Source: Sphingomonas citri (GTDB taxonomy: Bacteria > Pseudomonadota > Alphaproteobacteria > Sphingomonadales > Sphingomonadaceae). From it: a stretch of 64,000 nucleotides of DNA. Positions 8,592 to 17,189 of the stretch are shown in pieces; the stretch's first letter is position 1; each line of letters starts with the position of its first letter. The notes below the pieces were generated by a model that saw only the letters and a list, made by a program, of their open reading frames with translations, ran no database searches and had not been told where the DNA came from. The DNA lies in assembly GCF_019429485.1 (NCBI RefSeq), contig NZ_JAHXZN010000009.1, positions 1 through 64,000 of the forward strand. The letters are read 5' to 3'. A program made the position numbers and the translations under genes.

Positions 8592-9737
8592 TCACCGCGA
8601 CAGCGGCGAATTGTCTACGTCGAGCTCGCAGCAGGTCTCGTCGGCCGGGCGCGGCTCCTGGATCGTCGAGCCAACATCCCATGAGTCGCCCGCCTCGATC
8701 GTGCGGAACCGATCCTGCGGTCGGCCATGCTTTTTGATCAGTAAGTGGACCATGTCGGGAGAGCCGTTGATCTCCTGATCCGTCATCTCGATCGTTCCCC
8801 AGTGAACGCCAAGCGCGAAGGGCATCCCAAGTTTCTCCCAGAGCGCCTCGGCCTGCGGCGCGGTGATGTGCGACTCCGGCTGGCGCGAATGTACGTGCGT
8901 CGGGCCGATCGGCAGGATCGCCAGCCTGATGGGACGTGCGCGCAGCGCATCGGCGACCCACGCCCAGTCGCCAGGACCAGTGTCCCCGGCATAGTAGATG
9001 TTTCCGCCAGGCAGAACGATGGTGTATCCGGCCCAGAGAACGAGGTTGTGGTCGTTGATCCAGCGCCCGCTCCAGTGGTGCGCGCGGTTGACCACCACGT
9101 CGACTCCCGTCTTGATCGGGATCGTCTGACCCCATTCCCCGCCGATGGCCTTCATGCCGTTCCGGCGAAGCAGATTGTCGATGCCGAGCCCGCCGATGAT
9201 CTGCGTTTTGTCGCGATCGTAGATGTATCTGAGCGCCTGCATGTCGAGGTGGTCGATGTGCGTGTGGCTGATCAGCACCAGGTCGATTTTCGGCAGATCC
9301 TCGAGCCGCACTCCCGGGCCCCGTGGTCTGGGCCGCACCCTGACCTGGATCGGCGAGTTGAAGTGCGCCCACACGGGGTCGATGAGGATGTTGAGACCCT
9401 GCGTCTGGACGAGGGTGGTCGCGTGCCCGATCCAGGTCACGCGCAGCTGGTCGCCGTCGACGCGCGGGGCGGGCACCGACCGGTTGATCGGTACCGACCG
9501 CGGCCACTTGCCGCGGTGCTTGATCAGCGAGAGGATCTCGCCGTCCTGCATGCGCCCTCCGCCGGGGTTCGCCAGCGCGGTCTTGTCCTCCGGGTTGAAG
9601 AACTCACGGCCGTCGAAGTGCGGGGAGGGAGGGCCGGCATAAAGCGGCGCCGGCGCCTTCCCCTTGGTCGAGGCGCAGCCGACGAGCAGCATTGCGAGCA
9701 TGCCAGCCAGCAGCAGCGACGTGGGTCTGATCATCAT
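8592..9737 (-). CDS. MBL-fold metallo-hydrolase lipoprotein
   Basis: A 381-residue lipoprotein: MMIRPTSLL, hydrophobic core and lipobox LVGCAS, so it is likely anchored facing the periplasm. The metallo-beta-lactamase fold is shown by TWIGHATTLVQ, the zinc motif SHTHIDHLD, NRAHHWSGR, YYAGDTGPGD and a C-terminal GVHWGT. The closest group is the NAPE-PLD/UlaG-like branch, which cleaves phosphodiesters or lactones. The GGAACAGG before the double ATG sets the start. It reads toward the PliG-like gene and away from the barrel gene at 9849. Confidence 0.85.
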   Translation of the reverse strand: MMIRPTSLLLAGMLAMLLVGCASTKGKAPAPLYAGPPSPHFDGREFFNPEDKTALANPGGGRMQDGEILSLIKHRGKWPRSVPINRSVPAPRVDGDQLRVTWIGHATTLVQTQGLNILIDPVWAHFNSPIQVRVRPRPRGPGVRLEDLPKIDLVLISHTHIDHLDMQALRYIYDRDKTQIIGGLGIDNLLRRNGMKAIGGEWGQTIPIKTGVDVVVNRAHHWSGRWINDHNLVLWAGYTIVLPGGNIYYAGDTGPGDWAWVADALRARPIRLAILPIGPTHVHSRQPESHITAPQAEALWEKLGMPFALGVHWGTIEMTDQEINGSPDMVHLLIKKHGRPQDRFRTIEAGDSWDVGSTIQEPRPADETCCELDVDNSPLSR

Positions 9738-9848
9738 CCTGTTCCATCGATCTCGGAGAAGAGCGTTGATCGAGTGAAGACTGCTGCACCTTCGCTGACA
9801 AGCGTTTTGTACTGGCGCAAGGCAGTCCGACTGACCATAACACATCCG

Positions 9849-10925
9849 ATGTCTCTCGATAGACGCTCGTCTTTTCGCGCCCTGCCGCAGCGTCGGCCAT
9901 CAGCGACACCAGTCACGCGTGGTCTGACGCGCCTGGGCCTGCTTCTTCTCGCCGTGGTGGGGAGTGCCGCGGGATCCGGGTCAGTCGAGGCGCAGACCCT
10001 GTCGGATGGGCAGACGATCGCGGACGGCCTGCGTGATCTCGCGGCCTCGCTGAACCTCGGGCGCGGCCTTGAGACGCTGTCCCTCATCAGCCAGACCCCC
10101 GGCGCCGAGGAAGCGACATTCTCCTCCGAGGACCAGAGGATCAAGTCGAGCCGCCTGCACGCCTCCCATGTCTTCAGCCGGTGGGACGATCAGGGCAACC
10201 TGCTGACCTCGCCCTATGTCGAGTTCACCCTCGGCAAGACCAACTCGACGCAGCGCGAGGAGTTCGGCACCGGCTCCGACTTCCTCCGCACGGATCTGCG
10301 GTATCGAAGCCGATCGATGGTCCTTGGCGTAGGTGCCGCCATCCCGGCGACGCACAACGTCAGGATCGTGGCGCTCGCGCTGGCGGGTCGATCGAGACTT
10401 CGCATCGACAGCACCTTCACGGGGCCCGACGCGGCGCGCTTCTACGATCTCTACGAGGGCTTGCTGAACAACGCCGAACTCAAGAGCACGTTCATAGGCG
10501 GAGCGGTGCGCATCGACTATCGCACGCTGCTCTTCAAGGATACGTGGCTCACCCTCGCGCCGCGCTACAATTATTATCATTCCATCGACGACACGGTCAC
10601 TGATCGAGGACTGCAACCGCGTGGATCGGCCGGGGTCGCCACGTTCAGGGCGGGCATCGAGCGGGCGACGAAGGTCTATGTCGGCGAGCGCGAGTTCTTC
10701 GCCGGCGTCTTCGGCCGCGCTACCGAGCTGTTCGGGGACAAGAGCAACCAGTTCGGTTTCCAGCGTCTCGGCGAGATCGGCGGCACGCTTCGCCTCGACT
10801 ATCCGGTCGACCCCGGGGTCGGGATCGGTGCCTACGCCTCCCTGATCCGCGGTTCCGGTGTGACCGGGCACACGCTGGGCATCACGCTTACCTTCAGCCA
10901 GCTTGGTTGGCGCAGCGCACGCTGA
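9849..10925 (+). CDS. Outer-membrane beta-barrel protein
   Basis: A 358-residue protein with a long basic signal sequence (MSLDRRSSFRA, core at GLLLLAVVGSAAG, cleavage near VEAQ). The rest alternates hydrophobic and polar residues in strands, for example LLTSPYVEFTLG, RSMVLGVGAAIP and TWLTLAPRYNYYHS, and ends in TLGITLTFSQLGW. This fits a small transmembrane barrel of the solitary autotransporter-like kind. An in-frame upstream extension lies antisense to the MBL gene and is not believable. The function is unknown. Confidence 0.65.
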   Translation: MSLDRRSSFRALPQRRPSATPVTRGLTRLGLLLLAVVGSAAGSGSVEAQTLSDGQTIADGLRDLAASLNLGRGLETLSLISQTPGAEEATFSSEDQRIKSSRLHASHVFSRWDDQGNLLTSPYVEFTLGKTNSTQREEFGTGSDFLRTDLRYRSRSMVLGVGAAIPATHNVRIVALALAGRSRLRIDSTFTGPDAARFYDLYEGLLNNAELKSTFIGGAVRIDYRTLLFKDTWLTLAPRYNYYHSIDDTVTDRGLQPRGSAGVATFRAGIERATKVYVGEREFFAGVFGRATELFGDKSNQFGFQRLGEIGGTLRLDYPVDPGVGIGAYASLIRGSGVTGHTLGITLTFSQLGWRSAR

Positions 10926-10940
10926 TGTCCTCCGTCGGCG

Positions 10941-11366
10941 TCAGCGATGTCGCAGGCGTTGCAGCTCCGACACGAGAAAGGCGACCGACCAGCCGAGCAG
11001 CAGCACCCCGTTGATACCTTCGATGGCACCGACCAAGTGCCACGGCGCCGCGAGCGACGAGTCGGAGAAGCCGATCGCGGCATAGGTGATCGTCGAGAAA
11101 TAAACCGCGTCGGCGAGCGGACTTGCCGCCCCGATCGCGAGATAGACGAAGGCGTAGAACCAGATCTCCAGGCCGGAGAGCGCGAGCAGGCCGAGCACCA
11201 CCGCGCAGATGTAGGCCGCTCCCGTCACCGACAGCGGCGACAGTTCGGCGTCTCGTTTGCCCCGGTCGAGAGCTCGCAACGAGCGCCCGATCACGAGCAG
11301 GCCGAGTCCGTGAAAAATCGACGTCGCGACCACGAGAACGGTCGAGAGGGCAAGCTCAGCGAACAA
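10941..11366 (-). CDS. Two-TM ion channel family protein
   Basis: A 141-residue inner-membrane protein with about four hydrophobic stretches. The pore-loop region reads STITYAAIGFSD followed by a long hydrophobic helix (GVLLLGWSVAFLV), as in the bacterial Ion_trans_2 family. The filter TYAAIGF departs from the TVGYG of true potassium channels, so the selectivity is uncertain. The apparent start is TTG with no clear ribosome binding site. It converges with the barrel gene: the stops are 15 bases apart with no room for a long terminator. Confidence 0.7.
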   Translation of the reverse strand: MFAELALSTVLVVATSIFHGLGLLVIGRSLRALDRGKRDAELSPLSVTGAAYICAVVLGLLALSGLEIWFYAFVYLAIGAASPLADAVYFSTITYAAIGFSDSSLAAPWHLVGAIEGINGVLLLGWSVAFLVSELQRLRHR

Positions 11367-11504
11367 CGAACCAGTCTCGCCGGCTCTGCACAGTCAGGTT
11401 CCGTACTCGAGCGAGAAGCTCGAGCGCGCTAGCCAGGGTACTAGCTGGTCGAGGCCTATCAGCGGTCAATCGGAGGTCGAGGTGACCGTAAAGCATCCAC
11501 GTCG

Positions 11505-12053
11505 TCAATTGACACTGACGAAGCGGCCAGCCTGATCGAACCGGCACGTGAAGAAGGTTGTGCCACGATCACCGTCGAACCACCCGGACACGGTAGCGCC
11601 CTCCGAGCGGCGAATGGGTAGGTTGGTCGTGATCTCGCCCGGCCGTCGATTGAAGGCAGCAGCAGCCTCGCCCTTGCACAGGCGCGGCAGGTCGCCTGGC
11701 GCGGTGCTGCCGGTTGTGCGAGGCGCGTCATCGGATCGCGACCGGTTCCGACGTGTCCGCGACGGCGCCGTGCCGCAATCGGGTGCCGGGGTCGGGGTGA
11801 CCGACACGTAGCGACCATCGGCGGTCGCGATCGTCACGCATTGCCGCCGATCGGCGCTCCACCAATTGGCGTAACTGCGGTCGTCACCCTGCGAGCCCCC
11901 AGACTTCACATAGCCGCGTCGTTCCAGTTCGCCCTCCGCCTGGCCCGCGCGAGCGCCGACCAGATCGTCGAGGCCGGTGGATTGCGCGTGAACGACCGCT
12001 GGAACAACGATCGCGGCGGCGCTGATCAACGCGGTGACGACATATCGACGCAT
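11505..12053 (-). CDS. Exported protein with WW-DRRQCVTIAT domain (short form)
   Basis: A 182-residue protein with a signal peptide (MRRYVVTALISAAAIVVPAVVHAQ). The first ~70 mature residues form a domain shared with the protein at 13562-14425: GARAGQAE, ERRGYV, a WW pair, DRRQCVTIAT, DGRY and a final DC. A basic linker (SRTRRNRSRS) and a second ~65-residue domain with two cysteines (LCKGEAA, FTCRFD) follow. The AAGGAAAG ribosome binding site supports the start. The function is not known. Confidence 0.7.
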   Translation of the reverse strand: MRRYVVTALISAAAIVVPAVVHAQSTGLDDLVGARAGQAEGELERRGYVKSGGSQGDDRSYANWWSADRRQCVTIATADGRYVSVTPTPAPDCGTAPSRTRRNRSRSDDAPRTTGSTAPGDLPRLCKGEAAAAFNRRPGEITTNLPIRRSEGATVSGWFDGDRGTTFFTCRFDQAGRFVSVN

Positions 12054-12219
12054 GACGGCTTTCCTTGGCGCTGGATCAATCACGCCTAGGTCAGGGCCGA
12101 GATCGCGTCCAGAGCGGAAACAGTGGTTCATCGGGGCGCCGGCTCAGCGACGCCGGGCGAATAGAAGAAGCGGAAGAACGGTGGGGGGTTACGCGTGCGC
12201 TCTGCCGCACAGGCCGGGA

Positions 12220-12786
12220 TCAGCGCGCTCGGCTAGGCCTGGCAGTTCGACAGTGTGCCATGGCCCGACCTTTAAGATCCCGGATCGTCACGCTCGTGTT
12301 CGTGCGCTGGTAGGTCATGAAGGTATGCCACTCGTCGCGCATCCGAAAGGCCACTGCGATTACCGCTCCATCTCGCCATATGATCAGCCTTTCTCCGTCC
12401 ACCAGAAGACGGGCGTGACCCTTGTCTCCAAGGCGGCAGGTGCCGGCTTCGATCGCCGACGTGGACGGAGCGGTCAGAACGGCGAGCCGCTCCTCATAGG
12501 CTGCCTCGACACAGTCACGCTGATCCCGCTCGAAAGCACATCGTCGGCTGCGCTTGAACCACTCCTCCTGCGCCTCGATCAAGCTAGACGAAGCACCTGT
12601 CGCCCCCGGTACCCCGCTCGTCAGCCTCGACAGCAAGCGCTGATCGAGCGCGCGCAGCGTCGGGTCGCCGCAGACCAACATGTCGGTCGCGTAGGTTGGT
12701 CGGTCACAGTCGGCCGTCTGCTGCGGCAAGGGAGGCGGCACCGGCCCGACGAGCTGAGCGATCGGCAGCAAGCCCGCCCAGATCAT
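12220..12786 (-). CDS. LprI/DUF1311-like exported protein
   Basis: A 188-residue protein with an N-terminal signal segment (MIWAGLLPIAQLVG). Residues ~25-105 carry the DUF1311/LprI pattern: CDRPTYATDMLVCGDPTLRALD, a Gln-Glu-Trp (QEEWFKRSRRC), and DCVEAAYEERL. LprI of mycobacteria is a lysozyme inhibitor, and family members are periplasmic. The C-terminal ~80 residues (GDKGHARLLVDGERLIIW onward) are unassigned. Its ATG overlaps the stop of the upstream membrane-protein gene (ATGA), so it is translated together with it. Confidence 0.7.
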   Translation of the reverse strand: MIWAGLLPIAQLVGPVPPPLPQQTADCDRPTYATDMLVCGDPTLRALDQRLLSRLTSGVPGATGASSSLIEAQEEWFKRSRRCAFERDQRDCVEAAYEERLAVLTAPSTSAIEAGTCRLGDKGHARLLVDGERLIIWRDGAVIAVAFRMRDEWHTFMTYQRTNTSVTIRDLKGRAMAHCRTARPSRAR

Positions 12787-13460
12787 CGAAAGAGCAGCCC
12801 CAGGCCGATCGTCAGCGCGATGCTCACCATCATGCCGATCGCGGCGTCCGCCAGCGAGCGCAGGAACGACTGCCGGAGTTCGCGGCTGAACCAACGAACC
12901 TGAAGGACGCCGTAGTACAGGAAGGCCGTCAGGAAGGCCGCGGTCCCGAGGATAGGCAGGACCACGCCTTCGGCCGGCGCGGTGATGATGGTCAGGCCGC
13001 CACTCGCCAGCATGGCAAATGGCGCGATGGCATAGCATTGCGCGTAGAACGCCGGCTTCAGTGTATCACGGTCGAGCTCTACGCCGCTGCGATGCACCTT
13101 ACGTGTGGCCAGCACCAGTGCGAACAGGCCGAATAAGACCAGGCGCAGCAGCAATAGCGTGGTGTCGTCGTTCACCAGCGCGGCCAGCCCGTGCCCGCTC
13201 CCGACGATAGGGCTCGTGCCCTCGCCGACCACGATCCCGACCCCCTGCACCAGGACGATCGTCAGTATCAGCATGACGGGCGGACTGACGGCCCCACGAA
13301 ACTGGCGCTCGGGCTCCAGCAGCAGCTGCTGCTCCGCATAGGCCATGGCGTCGAGCGGATGGCGGATGATCTTCCACAGCGTGAGTGGGAAGAAGATAAG
13401 CCAGTCCATCAGCTCGTACAGCAGGGCGTCGAGCGAGGCGAGCCACTGCACGAAGTTCAT
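12783..13460 (-). CDS. Yip1-like membrane protein, paralogue 1
   Basis: A 225-residue membrane protein with about five hydrophobic segments. It opens with WLASLDALLYELMDWLIFFPLTLWKII, and this opening and the rest align along the whole length with the protein at 15569-16240. Conserved landmarks in both are the FFPLTLW segment, SPP near residue 60, GHGLAALVNDD, YAQCYAIAPFA and QVRWFSREL. The layout is like Yip1/permease-type domains of unknown function. It overlaps the LprI-like gene by four bases. Confidence 0.6.
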   Translation of the reverse strand: MNFVQWLASLDALLYELMDWLIFFPLTLWKIIRHPLDAMAYAEQQLLLEPERQFRGAVSPPVMLILTIVLVQGVGIVVGEGTSPIVGSGHGLAALVNDDTTLLLLRLVLFGLFALVLATRKVHRSGVELDRDTLKPAFYAQCYAIAPFAMLASGGLTIITAPAEGVVLPILGTAAFLTAFLYYGVLQVRWFSRELRQSFLRSLADAAIGMMVSIALTIGLGLLFR

Positions 13461-13561
13461 CCGCGCCGATCTCCCTCGTGTGACGATCGCACGCGGTGCG
13501 GTCGATCTGCCGCGATGCCAGGGGCGCTAATGTGCGGCAACGAGCCGGCCGGCATGCGGCG

Positions 13562-14425
13562 CTAGAAGCGCCGCGCCTCGTGCCCGATCATGTCACACGT
13601 GCCGCGAAAGCCGTAGGTTCCCGCACCTTCCACCGTAATCCGGCCGGTACGGCGATCGATCACCAGCTTGGGCTTGTTGAGCCCGTTCAGCCGGTAGCTT
13701 GCGCGGATGATGTCAGGACCTTCGACCACGTCGTAGAGGTCCCACCAGCCGTCATGCCCGCGCGAGTTGAGCGGCGGGATCAGCGACCGCGGGAGCCGGA
13801 TGCGCCCTCCGCCCTCCCACGTCTGGACCATCAGCGAGGCATCAAACACCTCGGTGGTTGTCTCGTTGTAGCGGCCGTAGTCGTACCGGTTCTTGTCTCG
13901 ATTCCATGTCCAGGTGGTTCCGCTAGCGATGCCGGCTTTGGTGCCGTCGCCGAAGCAGACGAGGCCGAGGTCAACGTCACGGCCGTCGACGACGGGCGGC
14001 ACGCCGCCGACGTAGCTGGGCGCCGTCTGCTGGCGCTCCGGGGGACGCGCATAGCCACGGTCGGGTTCGTAGCCCGCGGGCGGGCGCGTGGCAGGTTGTC
14101 CGGTGTAATTGGGGTTGGGACGTAGATTGGCCGGCTTGCGGCAGTCGGGCGGCAGCGTCGGCTGGATCGAGCTGTACCGTCCGTCCATCGTCGCGATGGT
14201 GACGCATTGCCGCCGGTCGGCGTTCCACCAATACGTATAGCCGCGGTCGTCGCCCTTCTCTGTTCGGATGTCGACATAGCCGCGGCGTCGCACCTCCATC
14301 TCTGCCTGGCCGGCGCGCGCGCCCACCATGTCCTCGAGACCGGTCGTCTGCGCCGCCGCGGTGCCTGGTACCGCGGGCAATAGCAGCGTGGCGGCGAGGA
14401 GCGGCGCGACGCGATTGATAGACAT
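13562..14425 (-). CDS. Exported protein with WW-DRRQCVTIAT domain (long form)
   Basis: A 287-residue protein with a signal peptide (MSINRVAPLLAATLLLPAVPGTAAAQ). It begins with the same ~70-residue domain as 11505-12053 (GARAGQAE, RRRGYV, YWW, DRRQCVTIAT, DGRYSS, DC). A Pro/Arg-rich linker and a ~150-residue beta-rich domain (GLVCFGDGTKAG, WDLYDVVEG, and a C-terminal RGTCDMIGH) follow. AGGGGAACTGCC before the ATG supports this start over 14476. The two proteins look like one sensing or binding module joined to different partner domains. Confidence 0.7.
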   Translation of the reverse strand: MSINRVAPLLAATLLLPAVPGTAAAQTTGLEDMVGARAGQAEMEVRRRGYVDIRTEKGDDRGYTYWWNADRRQCVTIATMDGRYSSIQPTLPPDCRKPANLRPNPNYTGQPATRPPAGYEPDRGYARPPERQQTAPSYVGGVPPVVDGRDVDLGLVCFGDGTKAGIASGTTWTWNRDKNRYDYGRYNETTTEVFDASLMVQTWEGGGRIRLPRSLIPPLNSRGHDGWWDLYDVVEGPDIIRASYRLNGLNKPKLVIDRRTGRITVEGAGTYGFRGTCDMIGHEARRF

Positions 14426-14472
14426 GGCAGTTCCCCTGTTCGCCGGCCTGTAGTTGACCGGGCGGTTGAGCG

Positions 14473-15471
14473 TCATGGCTGCGGCACCACCGCATCCATG
14501 ACCGTCAGCGGCTCGCCGCCGCTCGACCCGACGCGCGACTGCGTGATCAGGATCGTCGTCCCCGGCCGCAGCGCGACTCGGACCTGTTCGTAGAAGCCGC
14601 GCGGCAGCCGCAGGCGATTGATCACCGCCTCGTCGAGCGAGCGTCCTGCCTCCTCTTCGTGGCCGGGTAGCCCGATATAGACCCAGCGCGGCGCTCCGTC
14701 GGCGCCACGTGTCAGCGTGATGACGTGGCTGCCGGGGTCGTCGTCGTTCACGGTCGCGACGCTGCGCCCGATCTCGACGCCGCTGCGCATGACGACCACC
14801 TGGCGATCGGATTTAGACACGATCACCGTCATCGGACCGCTCGGCGCGCGCTCCGGCCGCCAGCTGAACTCCTCGCGATCGAGCAGCGTGGGCTCGATCG
14901 GGCGTCCCTTGGCATCGAACGGTGCGAGCAGGCTCGTGTCGGAGGTGCGGACGTGCCGCGCGGCGTCGCCGTCGATGACGACGGTCGCCCCGAGCGACGT
15001 GATGCCAAACAGCTCGCGCGAGAAGCCATAGGGCAGATGCACGCAGCCGTGACTCTCGGGATAGCCAGGCAGCCCGCCGGCATGAAGCGCGACACCGTCC
15101 CAGGTGAGCCGCTGCTGGAACGGCATGGGCGCGTCATTGTACTTGCTCGACCGATGCTTCGCGTCCTTCTGCAGGATCGTGAACACGCCGGTCGGTGTCT
15201 CGTGGCCCGGCTTGCCCGAAGAGACCGAGCTGACCCCGATGCGGACGCCGTTGCGATAGACAGTGGCGAGTTGGCGTGAGAGGTCGACATAGACGACGAT
15301 CTGACCGTTGGGGGCCACGCCGGGCGCCCAGACCCATTCGCCCGGCTTCAGCCGCTCGGCCATGCGCGCGAACTCGGTGGCCGAACTGGCGCGGGCACCC
15401 TGCGCTTGCGCCGGCACGATGGGCGCCGTGACCGCGATCAGCGCGAGCGCTGCGATCCATGATCTGCGCAT
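14473..15471 (-). CDS. L,D-transpeptidase (YkuD-type)
   Basis: A 332-residue periplasmic enzyme with a signal peptide (MRRSWIAALALIAVTAPIVPAQAQ). The YkuD catalytic domain spans roughly residues 55-180. It contains GVALHAGGLPGYPESHGCVHLP, in which the His of HAGG and the Cys of SHGCVHL are the catalytic pair. A second copy-like region (MTVIVSKSDRQVVVMRSG onward) repeats the first strands but lacks the SHGC motif. These enzymes form 3-3 peptidoglycan cross-links or attach proteins to peptidoglycan. The start at 15471 has AGGGA eight bases upstream. Confidence 0.9.
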   Translation of the reverse strand: MRRSWIAALALIAVTAPIVPAQAQGARASSATEFARMAERLKPGEWVWAPGVAPNGQIVVYVDLSRQLATVYRNGVRIGVSSVSSGKPGHETPTGVFTILQKDAKHRSSKYNDAPMPFQQRLTWDGVALHAGGLPGYPESHGCVHLPYGFSRELFGITSLGATVVIDGDAARHVRTSDTSLLAPFDAKGRPIEPTLLDREEFSWRPERAPSGPMTVIVSKSDRQVVVMRSGVEIGRSVATVNDDDPGSHVITLTRGADGAPRWVYIGLPGHEEEAGRSLDEAVINRLRLPRGFYEQVRVALRPGTTILITQSRVGSSGGEPLTVMDAVVPQP

Positions 15472-15568
15472 GCCGTTCATCCCTGCCGCTTGATCCGGAT
15501 CAGAGAGGTTCGCCCTTTGATTTGCAAGCGGATATTGCACCGGCAGGCGCGATGGCCGACGGTGCACC

Positions 15569-16240
15569 ATGGATTTCATGAAGTGGCTCAACTCGCTCGA
15601 CGAGCTCCTCTACGAGGTCATGAGCTGGCTGCTCTTCTTCCCTCTCACGCTGTGGCGCGCCCTCTTCACTCCGCTCGGCATCATGATGCAGATCGAAGCG
15701 GAAGCTACTCTACCCGACGAGAAGCGCTATGGCTCCGTGCTCAGCCCGCCGCTCTTCCTCGCGCTGGCGCTGCTGCTGGCCCATACCGTCGCCACCGCGC
15801 TCGGACAGACCGACAAGATCATTGCCAATCACCACGGCCTCGCGGACCTCGTGAACGACAATGCTAGCGCCTTGGTGCTCCGCGTCGTCGTATTCGCGTC
15901 GTTCCCGCTATTCCTCGCGGCACGCATGGTGCGCCTTCTCGGTAGCGGGCTCAATCGGACGTCACTGCAGCAGCCCTTCTACCAGCAATGCTACCCTGCG
16001 GCGATCTTCGCGCTCGGAACGGGACTGAGTGCCAGCCTCGGCACCGATCCTCATCCAACCGCTCGTGCCATCGGACACTGGCTCGCGGCGGCGACCATCC
16101 TGAACTATTGGGTCGTCGAGACGCGTTGGTTCGCTCGAGTGCTGCACGTTGGATTTTTCCGCGCAGCTGGCCATGTGCTGCTCGGATTGATTGAGGGAGC
16201 CATCTTTCTTATTGTAGTCGGCTTTTTATTCACACGATAG
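15569..16240 (+). CDS. Yip1-like membrane protein, paralogue 2
   Basis: A 223-residue membrane protein that is full-length homologous to 12783-13460. Shared landmarks are WLNSLDELLYEVMSWLLFFPLTLW, SPPLFLAL, HHGLADLVNDN, YQQCYPAAIFA and VETRWFARVL. It points away from the L,D-transpeptidase gene with a 97-base gap that should hold both promoters. With the WW-domain pair it shows that this segment carries two diverged copies of the same gene types. Confidence 0.6.
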   Translation: MDFMKWLNSLDELLYEVMSWLLFFPLTLWRALFTPLGIMMQIEAEATLPDEKRYGSVLSPPLFLALALLLAHTVATALGQTDKIIANHHGLADLVNDNASALVLRVVVFASFPLFLAARMVRLLGSGLNRTSLQQPFYQQCYPAAIFALGTGLSASLGTDPHPTARAIGHWLAAATILNYWVVETRWFARVLHVGFFRAAGHVLLGLIEGAIFLIVVGFLFTR

Positions 16241-16745
16241 GTCAAGAATCGTCGGCATCCTGGTCACAGTTTGATCAGCTCCGGGGTGAGCTCGGCGTAT
16301 TCACGCGCATGATGGAAAGGCTGGAGGCGGCGACTGCCACCACATCAACACCTCGGGGCAGAATTGGCGATCTAGGCAGGGCGGCGCGCAGAGAGATGCG
16401 CTAGTCCGCCTAAACGGCCCTTCGGGAACGCACGACGGCCGCTGCTTACCTGATTAACGATCGTCTGCATGTATGGTTTTACCGCCCGAAAGCAGCCAGA
16501 CGGCTTTCCTGCCAGACCCGGACGGTCAGGCGGGCTAACTCGCTTCCCGCAAGCAGCCATTCGTTCAGCGCGATCATTCCCGTTTCCTTATCCTCAACGG
16601 CTAGTTTCGGGAAAGAGCAATCGGGAACAGCTTCTGGGAAAGCGGACGTCTCGGACGCCTTTCGGCGCGATCGGCAGTGCCGCCTTCCCGCTACGGGTTC
16701 GTTTACGAGAAGGCCATCTACGCGGAAACGACCTCGCCGTCGCCA
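16241..16745. other. Intergenic 505 bases with one TTTCCCGAAA module
   Basis: No convincing gene lies here. The only structure I see is the reverse-orientation TTTCCCGAAA module at 16605-16642. GC content stays high, and short overlapping frames have no ribosome binding sites. Confidence 0.6.
16605..16642 (-). repeat. TTTCCCGAAA module, copy 2
   Basis: Read on the minus strand it is CTTTCCCAGAAG, TGTTCCCGATTGC, TCTTTCCCGAAA. This is the same order as the cores at 1998-2037 and 61008-61047, and it has the same orientation as the copy upstream of the serine recombinase. No transposase or X module accompanies it here. Confidence 0.7.
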
Positions 16746-17096
16746 CTACAGCCGGAGACCGAACTTTGGTGCGATGAACGTCATCGCGGAATAGAGGACG
16801 ATCGTCAGCAGGCACCCTAGACCCAGCGACAGCCAGAAGGGCAGACCATGGCGCAGCAGAACAGGAATGGCGAGAAACATCGGCAGTGATGGCAGGACGT
16901 ACCAGAACGTCGCCGCAGAGTGCGCAGCCATGTTATCTGCATCTGGCTTCGCGTTCCACAGCCAGATCATGCCCAACACCGATACGAGGGGGAGCGACGC
17001 GATCAGCGCCCCAAAACCAGGATAGCGTTTCGCCAGCTCCGAGGCGACGGCGATAAGCACCCCAGAGATTGCCGCCTTGATGCCCAAATAGATCAT
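16746..17096 (-). CDS. DUF3147-like inner-membrane protein
   Basis: A 116-residue protein made of four hydrophobic segments (MIYLGIKAAISGVLIAVASEL, GALIASLPLVSVLGMIWLW, TFWYVLPSLPMFLAIPVLL, FWLSLGLGCLLTIVLYSAM). Length, helix order and the SLPLVSVLG motif match DUF3147 proteins, which have no established function. It lies on the same strand as the cation-efflux operon but downstream of it. Confidence 0.75.
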   Translation of the reverse strand: MIYLGIKAAISGVLIAVASELAKRYPGFGALIASLPLVSVLGMIWLWNAKPDADNMAAHSAATFWYVLPSLPMFLAIPVLLRHGLPFWLSLGLGCLLTIVLYSAMTFIAPKFGLRL

Positions 17097-17189
17097 GATC
17101 TGCCCGCCTGATCGAGAGACTACGTCTGCGCCAGTTTCGTCAGTCTGTGGGGCAGATTCCGAAACTCGATCCTTCCAAGAATGAGGGGA

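Noticed and set aside
8745-9848. A long N-terminal extension of the outer-membrane barrel frame
   Set aside because: It lies antisense to the MBL lipoprotein gene and would bury the signal peptide of the barrel, which starts at 9849.
10941-11366. Calling the small channel a potassium channel
   Set aside because: The filter reads TYAAIGF and not TVGYG, so the ion is left open.
16241-16745. Short frames in the 505-base gap as small genes
   Set aside because: None has a ribosome binding site, signal peptide or recognisable motif.
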